DNA of 13,068 nt, taken from an uncultured Prevotella sp. (GTDB taxonomy: Bacteria > Bacteroidota > Bacteroidia > Bacteroidales > Bacteroidaceae). The DNA is taken from positions 1 to 13,068 of the forward strand of contig CAMZBS010000054.1 in assembly GCA_947304695.1 (NCBI GenBank), in the 5' to 3' direction. The notes under the pieces were generated by a model. It saw nothing but the letters and a program-made list of their open reading frames with translations, was not told where the DNA came from and did not search any database. The position numbers were made by a program, and so were the translations under genes. Numbering within the stretch: position 1 is the first letter of the stretch; the number at the start of each line of letters is the position of its first letter. Positions 4,734 to 11,106 of the stretch are shown here, one piece after another.

Positions 4734-7700
4734 TTACTTAACCACCTTCTTGCCGTTGACGACATAGAGACCTTTCCTGTTGGTCTGCTGAACCTTCTGA
4801 CCCTTCAGGTTGAAGACATTGCCAGCCTTGACGGCAGACTCAACCGAAACGATGCCCACAGCAGTATTCAGGAAGTCGGCCTCAGCACCTTTCAGCGAAG
4901 CAAGTGCCTTAGCTAACGACTCGGCAGATACAGCAGCATCGAGGGCATCGACAGCGGCTTCAATGGCAGCCAGGAATTCGGCTAAAGCCTGCTCGGTAGC
5001 TTCGGGATGGGCAGCTGCCAGAGCCTGGGCAGCAGCAATCTCGTCCTCAAGTGCCTTAGCGGCAGACTGCTCCTCAGGACCGAAAATCACAGCATCGATG
5101 AAGTAGATGTGGCAGCCGTTGGTATTGCGGACAATCACATCGACCGTACCCTCATCACCGCTGACCTTCCAGCTCTGTTCAGCATAAGTTGTTGGAACGG
5201 CCACGGCATTGCCGTCTTCGTCCATCAGCTCAGCACCGTTGACAAGCAGCTTCACGCCACGGGCATCGGTCATCTTGTGGGACTCAACGCCCATCTTGAT
5301 GACACTACCTGCCTTCACGTTCTTGATGGTGAAGCAGTCAAGGTTCTTGTTGCCTAACCACAGGTAGGCAGGACCCTGGTAGGGGCCGAAGCCATTACCG
5401 TTGGCCGGAGTGCAGTCGGGATAGTTCACGGCAATGGCCAGTGTACGTGCCTTAGAAACCGTGAACAGCAGGCCCTTCGTCTCAGCAATCTCGTTGCCGT
5501 TGGCCATCAGCGTCTCACCAGCGGGATCGCAAGAACCAACCTGCCAGAAGCAGTTGCCCAGAGAGAGGGTCTTGGTCACAGCAGAGCTGTCGGCCTTCTC
5601 CTGGTCGGACCACAGACCTTCGCTGGTGCCCTTGGCAGCCTCAGCCTTCAGGTCGGTCACAGTCTGGTCGCTCCACTTGGTGAAGTTCCAGGTGTGCGGA
5701 CGGTTGTCGACATAGTCGGTCAGACCGGCCACAGCACTGTTCAGTGCTGCAATGGCAGCGGTAATCGTCTCGACAGTAGCAGCCTCGTTGTCAGCCTCAG
5801 CCTCACCGGCAGTGATGGCATCGGCCAGTGCCTGCTTGCTCTCGGCCGTCTTACCAGCCGTCGGGGCAGCCTTGGCAGCAGCCAGAGCTGAAGCGAGGTC
5901 GGCTTTGGCCACATCGAGGGCACTCATCGAGATGAAATCGATCTCAACGAGCACAGCCTTGGTGGCCGTGGCGATAGCCCAGTAAGTCTGTACCGTGCCT
6001 TCGAAGCCTGAAATGTTGTAGCAGAAATAGTTCTGACCATCAATGTACTTCACACAGGCGGGAACAGTAGCGTTGCCTGTCCAGTTGGCAAAATCACCAT
6101 TGGCTGCACGCCAGCCGTCGTAAGCATCATAGTTGGCCAGGAGTTCCTGGTTCGAGGGATTGTAGCCATAGACCGTGGCTTCGGTCAGGGCACTGATGCC
6201 CAGCTCGGCGCAGATGGCCTGTACCTGCTCATCGGTCAGCGACACGACCTTCTCCGTGTAGCCGGGATCGGTAGACTTGTAGACCACTTCGGTCTTGATG
6301 CTCAGGTCGCTGATAGCAATCTCAACGGCAGGAGCCTCGACAAACTTCACGTTGATGGTGTAGCGAACGGCCTTCTCACCATTCACCAGCTGCCACTTCA
6401 CAGTGTAGGTCGTACCTACCACGTCGGCACCGTTCATGTCGCAGATAGAGAACTGTCCGTCGGGAATTGCCTGGAAGAACTTCACGTTGATCTTCGTGTT
6501 GGCACCCCAGCTTTCTGCAACGCCTTCGCCAGTGAACCAGCCGTCGTAGGGAGCATAGTCGCTGATGAGCGTTCCATCGGGATTCTCAATGCGAATCATG
6601 CTGTACTCAATGGCATCGACACCGAGGAAGGTCTTGGCAGCCTCCATATCAATCGTAGCGAAGCTCGTACCATAGCCCATACCCACATAACGCTCGTGGT
6701 TGACCACGACGTCGAGCAGGTTGTCGTTGGGAGTTTCCTTCTTCACGTACTTCACGTTCTTGAACGAGAGCCAGGAGATGTTGTTGCCTTCAGCGACGAT
6801 GAACTTGATCGTCAGCACGCCGTCTTCGCCAACCACACCCGTAGCGGTGAACTCGTCGAGGAACATCTGAGAGGTTCCCACCTGAGTGCCGGCGGCCACA
6901 TCGACAGCCTCACCGTCGTTCACCTGCATGGTAATGCCAGTGACAGGAGCGGTGTAGCCGTTCTTGGCACGAACGCGAACCCAAGCGGTCACGTCGTACT
7001 CGCCAGGCTCCAGTCCGGGAACAGTAGCGGTCAGTGTGCGCACGCCCAGCGACTCGCCATCGCCAGTCCAGTACTCAACGAACGGAACAAGGAAGTTGGA
7101 ACCATCGTTAGCACCCTCTACCGACCATGTGTTCAGGTAGTAAGGATTGCCGTCGGGATAGTTAGGCTCCGTGTCCCAAGCAGAGAGCAGGAAGTCGTCG
7201 ATGATGATGTTCTGATTGTGCCATCCCAAGTTGGCCTCGGGATTCTCAATAGCCTTAGCCTCGGCATCGGTCAGCGTGCCAGCCTCGTAGGCAGCCAGCT
7301 TCTCGGTGTAGACACCGTTGTAGGCATCGAAAGCCTCCTGTGTGTAGACATTGGTGCCATCCATCTGACGCTTCATGGCATCGAGGGCAGCCTTGGCAGT
7401 AGCGTAGGCGGCCACGCTGTTCTTGGCAGCAGTGGTGGCTTCGCTAAGGGCTACGGTAGCAGCACTCAAAGCATCGGCATTGGTCTTGTCGACGTTCGAG
7501 TTGGCAGCAATGGCGTTGTTCAAAGCGGTCTCAACACCGCTGTTCATCTTGCCTTCGACAGCATTGGCATCGGCCAGAGCCTTGTCGTAGGCAGCAATGA
7601 GCTCGTCGTTGTTGATGCCCTTCACGAAGGTGAGGCGGAAGTTATCAACCTTATACCAGTATCCGTCAACGCCCTCGGCTCCAATCGTGGCCTTGTTGTT

Positions 7701-10700
7701 GATCACCTGGAACTCGACCTCGGTCTCAACACCAGTACCCTTGTCGACAGCATCGACCTGTACGTTCTGGTCGTTGGCATTGACCTGTACCTTATGACCA
7801 CCGTCGGTGGCAATCACTGCCTGCAGTTTGTAAGTACCGTTGGGCAGATCCTCAACAGTCTGGCTGATGGCATTGCCTGCGCTCCAGATGTTGAAGAGGA
7901 AGTCGCCATGACAGTTGGTCATGGTGTAGGTGGCGTTGTCGTTACGCTTAGCACCATGGTCAGTGCTGGTCTGATAAGTCCAACCCTGGGTGTCACCCGT
8001 CTCGAAGCTGGGGTTGAAGATAGCGAAGGTCATGTCGGCACCGGGAGTAGCCTTGGCCGTGTTGTAGGCCAGGTTCAGAGCATGGTAGGCAGCCAAAGCG
8101 GTCTCGGCTGTGGTCTCATCACTGTTCTGAACAGCCTTGGCCTCAGTGGCATCAATACTCTCGGCCTCAGCCTTCTCAATGATGTTGGCCAGCTTGTCGT
8201 AATCAGCCTTGGCAGCATAGAACGGCGGGATGGCAGCCTCGGCAGCAGCCTGAGTGGCGGCAGCAATGAGGTTGGCACGCTCCACACCCTTTACGTTGGT
8301 GTAAGCCTCATAGCCAGAAACGATGGCAGCAATGTCCTGCCAGTAAGCGTTCTGACCATTAACATTGGGCTCAGCATCGGGAGCAACATACGTCAGGCTC
8401 TTGATCTGAATGGTATGCCAGTTGGAGCCCGGGGCAATCTTGCGAAGACCCATGCGCAACGTACCGTCGGTCACGACCACATTGTTCAGCGTGACAATAT
8501 TGTTCGTACCTACACCTTCCTGATAGATGACAGGAATGGTCTTGTCGACATCACCGGCAAAGACAACCACGCGGCCCACTTCGCCGTCGAGGGCATCGGT
8601 AGCGAAGCCACGATTGCGGGTGTAAGAGGCATTGGCATAGAGCTCCACGTTGTAAGTACCATTCTCAAGACCAGTGACGTCCTGATAGAGCACATTGCCG
8701 TCGATACGGGCTGTGGTGCTGCCATTGTACTGTTCCTTCTGCGGAACGTCCTTGGTGTAGTTGCCCACGTTGCCCTGATCGCTCTTCCAACCATTCACGT
8801 CGACCTTGGCCGTGCAGTCGGTGGGCTCGAAAGTCCACTCCACAATGTCGGCCTGGGTGATGGGAACAAGCTGGTATTTTTCGTTGTAAGGAATCAACAG
8901 ACCCGAAATGCTGGTGAGCTTAGTACCTGCAGCAGGCAGCACGAAACTGGCACCATAGCTGGAATAGATCTCCAGCTGGTTGGTACCGTCGGTGATATAG
9001 CCACCATCCTGGAAGTCGTTGACCGAAGCGACGGTCACGTTCTCAATCTTAATCCAACGGGCAGCAGCCTCAGGCGTGCAGGCTTCGGGAATGGTCATTA
9101 CAGAAGGAACAACCGTACCCTCAGAGAAGGTCAGATTGTCGATGTTGGTTGCACCAGTGGTTTCAAATTCAGGCAGGTTTCTGAACGTCTTATACTTACC
9201 AATAATGGTTCCGTTCCAAACCTCGCCCTTCTCAGAACCTGTGAGGCCAGTCTGATAGAAGTCAATACCACCGGTAGCATCCTCGATAAAGATGTTGGCA
9301 CCATAAACGTGGGTCACGATGGCATCGGTCAGCGTAAGTACAGCTTCTGTACCCTCACCAAGAGCCTTGAACGCAGCAATGTTGGCAGCGACATTACCCA
9401 TGGTGTAGATTGCATCAACCTCCACACTGGGCTGACCATCCTTCACAGCAAAGGCACGGATGGTGGTATTGGCACTTACCGTGATAGGCTCCGAATAGAT
9501 GGTGCTCAGCGATGAAAGTTCGCTGTCATCAGTCACATAGTAGATCGTGGCACCTTCCTCAGCGGTGAGCGTCACGGTCTGCGGGCCAAAGATAGTACCA
9601 CCCGTGTGTGAGAACACAGGAGCAGCGACTCCAGCACTTTCCGTTTCCCAGTCAATGGCAATATCATTCACATACAGGGCACCGCTATTTGAACGGAAAC
9701 CAATGTATGGATAATCACCAGTGATGTCAATGCTGATGTCGCCATCACTCTTCTTGAACGAGGCAATCTTCGTGCCTTGGTTAACGGCACTGTAAAGTGA
9801 AGAAGCTGCAGAATAGGGCTTGTCACTTCCGTAAACATCAAGCACGCGAGCGGCGGCAGTGTTCTCGTTCCACCATACGGAGATACGAGTTACTCTACCA
9901 CCAGAAGCGGTGGTCACAATACCACTGTTGTTACCAGACGAACGCATCTGAACACTCTCGTTACCACCAGCAGTATTACCGGCATAAACGGCTGTAGACA
10001 GATCGCTCTTGCCACTCCATGAAGTATAGGCAGTGCCTTCAACACCCACAAAGGGATAGTCGATGTGGTCGGTGACGCCTACTGGCTGTGCCGGATAGAT
10101 CACTGCAGGAGGTGTATCCTCACAGGTCACCTCAGTGGTGCTGCCCTCAATGGCCATTTCCTGACCAGCAGTATTGATGGTCAGACGGCTATTGGTCAGC
10201 TTGATGGTGCCGCCTGTGAAGTTGGCAGCAGCCTTCACATTCAGTTTGATGATGGCTTTGGCATCGGGATTGATGGCATTGCCATTGGTCAGCGAAAGCA
10301 TGATCAGACGGACATTGCCACTGCCCAGCACATTCCACTTCAGACTTTCAACGCCCACGCCCTCAACCAGGACAGGGTCGCCGTCAAGCGAAAGACCGGC
10401 ACTGAACTGAAGGTCGGTCTGCACACCGTAGACAGGCATGATGCCATGAGCAATGTCGATGGTCACAGTCTTCGTCTCGCCAGCCTTCATGCTAAAGTCG
10501 GCAATGGTGAGCGACTTCTCGTCGAGCATCACATTGGCAGTGAAGTTGTCTACCGGACGTTCGTCACCGGCAGTGCTCACCGTCAGACGGGTGTTCGACA
10601 GGGTGATGGTTCCGCGCTGGAAGTCATCGGCGGCCTTCACATTCAGTTTGATAATGCCTTTGGCAGAAGCACTGATGGCAGCATTGCCATTAGACAGCGA

Positions 10701-10997
10701 AAGGAGAATCATGCGCTTGTTGCCATTGACAACATTCGTGCTGAGATCCCCTACCCCAATGCCTTCCACAACGGTAGGCTCGCCCACCAGCGTGAGACCC
10801 TCGCTGAGCTGCAAGTCGGTCTGCACGCCATAGACAGGCTGCGCGCCTTCTACAAGATCTATCGTGATGGCCTTCGTCTCGCCAGCCTTGATGTCGAAGT
10901 CGGCTATCGAGAGCGACTGCGCAGCAGCACTGCCGATACCGGCCAACAGCATGACAACGAGCATGGAGAACCATTTGGAAATAGTCTTCTTGTTCAT
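4734..10997 (-). CDS. Very large secreted modular protein with tandem cohesin-like domains, carbohydrate-binding-like modules and DUF4859 pair
   Basis: 2087 residues, complete. A signal peptide covers residues 1-27 (LVVMLLAGIGSAAAQ) with no lipobox. Modules by eye: cohesin-like 1 (28-160) and 2 (162-290); a beta-sandwich (about 300-452); a chitobiase C-terminal-like domain (about 458-533, with ATIYYVTD and ITVSANTTIRAFAVKDG); an OB-like domain (about 535-720); a galactose-binding-like sandwich (about 725-871); a helical spacer (about 880-985); a sandwich starting NPSFETGDTQGW (about 990-1126); a helical spacer (about 1128-1250); a sandwich (about 1253-1418); two DUF4859-like domains (about 1424-1555 and 1556-1690) sharing YDxYDGW; a FIVAR-like helical spacer (1691-1762); a sandwich with several cysteines (about 1766-1973); a helical spacer (1974-2045); and a C-terminal tail (2048-2087) with VFNLKGQKV and KGLYVVNGKKVVK, resembling a short type IX secretion sorting signal. 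I see no catalytic domain. A surface scaffold, adhesin or glycan-capturing protein is inferred. Its A-rich leader and lack of a visible own promoter suggest co-transcription with the gene upstream. Confidence 0.85.
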   Translation of the reverse strand: MNKKTISKWFSMLVVMLLAGIGSAAAQSLSIADFDIKAGETKAITIDLVEGAQPVYGVQTDLQLSEGLTLVGEPTVVEGIGVGDLSTNVVNGNKRMILLSLSNGNAAISASAKGIIKLNVKAADDFQRGTITLSNTRLTVSTAGDERPVDNFTANVMLDEKSLTIADFSMKAGETKTVTIDIAHGIMPVYGVQTDLQFSAGLSLDGDPVLVEGVGVESLKWNVLGSGNVRLIMLSLTNGNAINPDAKAIIKLNVKAAANFTGGTIKLTNSRLTINTAGQEMAIEGSTTEVTCEDTPPAVIYPAQPVGVTDHIDYPFVGVEGTAYTSWSGKSDLSTAVYAGNTAGGNESVQMRSSGNNSGIVTTASGGRVTRISVWWNENTAAARVLDVYGSDKPYSAASSLYSAVNQGTKIASFKKSDGDISIDITGDYPYIGFRSNSGALYVNDIAIDWETESAGVAAPVFSHTGGTIFGPQTVTLTAEEGATIYYVTDDSELSSLSTIYSEPITVSANTTIRAFAVKDGQPSVEVDAIYTMGNVAANIAAFKALGEGTEAVLTLTDAIVTHVYGANIFIEDATGGIDFYQTGLTGSEKGEVWNGTIIGKYKTFRNLPEFETTGATNIDNLTFSEGTVVPSVMTIPEACTPEAAARWIKIENVTVASVNDFQDGGYITDGTNQLEIYSSYGASFVLPAAGTKLTSISGLLIPYNEKYQLVPITQADIVEWTFEPTDCTAKVDVNGWKSDQGNVGNYTKDVPQKEQYNGSTTARIDGNVLYQDVTGLENGTYNVELYANASYTRNRGFATDALDGEVGRVVVFAGDVDKTIPVIYQEGVGTNNIVTLNNVVVTDGTLRMGLRKIAPGSNWHTIQIKSLTYVAPDAEPNVNGQNAYWQDIAAIVSGYEAYTNVKGVERANLIAAATQAAAEAAIPPFYAAKADYDKLANIIEKAEAESIDATEAKAVQNSDETTAETALAAYHALNLAYNTAKATPGADMTFAIFNPSFETGDTQGWTYQTSTDHGAKRNDNATYTMTNCHGDFLFNIWSAGNAISQTVEDLPNGTYKLQAVIATDGGHKVQVNANDQNVQVDAVDKGTGVETEVEFQVINNKATIGAEGVDGYWYKVDNFRLTFVKGINNDELIAAYDKALADANAVEGKMNSGVETALNNAIAANSNVDKTNADALSAATVALSEATTAAKNSVAAYATAKAALDAMKRQMDGTNVYTQEAFDAYNGVYTEKLAAYEAGTLTDAEAKAIENPEANLGWHNQNIIIDDFLLSAWDTEPNYPDGNPYYLNTWSVEGANDGSNFLVPFVEYWTGDGESLGVRTLTATVPGLEPGEYDVTAWVRVRAKNGYTAPVTGITMQVNDGEAVDVAAGTQVGTSQMFLDEFTATGVVGEDGVLTIKFIVAEGNNISWLSFKNVKYVKKETPNDNLLDVVVNHERYVGMGYGTSFATIDMEAAKTFLGVDAIEYSMIRIENPDGTLISDYAPYDGWFTGEGVAESWGANTKINVKFFQAIPDGQFSICDMNGADVVGTTYTVKWQLVNGEKAVRYTINVKFVEAPAVEIAISDLSIKTEVVYKSTDPGYTEKVVSLTDEQVQAICAELGISALTEATVYGYNPSNQELLANYDAYDGWRAANGDFANWTGNATVPACVKYIDGQNYFCYNISGFEGTVQTYWAIATATKAVLVEIDFISMSALDVAKADLASALAAAKAAPTAGKTAESKQALADAITAGEAEADNEAATVETITAAIAALNSAVAGLTDYVDNRPHTWNFTKWSDQTVTDLKAEAAKGTSEGLWSDQEKADSSAVTKTLSLGNCFWQVGSCDPAGETLMANGNEIAETKGLLFTVSKARTLAIAVNYPDCTPANGNGFGPYQGPAYLWLGNKNLDCFTIKNVKAGSVIKMGVESHKMTDARGVKLLVNGAELMDEDGNAVAVPTTYAEQSWKVSGDEGTVDVIVRNTNGCHIYFIDAVIFGPEEQSAAKALEDEIAAAQALAAAHPEATEQALAEFLAAIEAAVDALDAAVSAESLAKALASLKGAEADFLNTAVGIVSVESAVKAGNVFNLKGQKVQQTNRKGLYVVNGKKVVK
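10128..10916 (-). other. Tandem duplicated cohesin-like domains (residues 28-290 of the large protein)
   Basis: Two copies begin SLSIADFDIKAGETKAITID and SLTIADFSMKAGETKTVTID, 134 residues (402 bp) apart. Both share PVYGVQTDLQ, VEGxGV, AKxIIKLNVKAA and a closing TxxNxRLTxxTAG. The match is also visible in DNA: CTTCGTCTCGCCAGCCTT recurs on the plus strand in both copies, near 10470 and 10872. The pattern of an exported beta-sandwich with a GVQTDLxLxxGL strand is what I know from cohesin-fold domains of Bacteroidota surface proteins. Whether they bind a dockerin is not shown. Confidence 0.72.
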
Positions 10998-11044
10998 GTT
11001 GTTTATGTTTTATTCGTTAGTTTCTTTGTTTTCTGTCTTTCCGA

Positions 11045-11091
11045 AAGTTCTGGAGTCCAGGAGCTGTTCAGGCTCCTGAACTCCGGAACTT
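11045..11091. other. Long hairpin between the two surface-protein genes
   Basis: Arms AAGTTC, GGAGT and CAGGAGC (11045-11064) pair with GCTCCTG, ACTCC and GAACTT (11072-11091) around a 7-nt loop, interrupted by two single-base positions (one wobble, one mismatch, depending on strand). It begins 16 nt downstream of the stop codon at 11107 and ends 47 nt before the next start at 10997. No T run follows on either strand, so it does not look like a normal terminator. It may protect or process the mRNA, or partially attenuate transcription. Confidence 0.7.
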
Positions 11092-11106
11092 AAAGAAAAG
11101 CTCGCA

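Noticed and set aside
6696..9515. A 939-codon open frame on the plus strand, antisense to the large surface protein gene.
   Set aside because: The opposite strand encodes a coherent secreted protein with recognisable modules. The antisense frame gives a low-complexity, Val/Gly/Leu/Ser-rich sequence with no family features, as expected from the codon bias of the real gene.
11045..11091. Intrinsic terminator of the dockerin gene.
   Set aside because: The hairpin is strong but neither strand has a T run after the stem, unlike the two clear terminators at 4619-4663 and 4676-4713.
10065..11093. A 342-codon plus-strand frame over the start of the large surface gene and the intergenic hairpin.
   Set aside because: It mirrors the duplicated cohesin-like coding region, has no recognisable domain or promoter, and extends through the hairpin; an antisense shadow.
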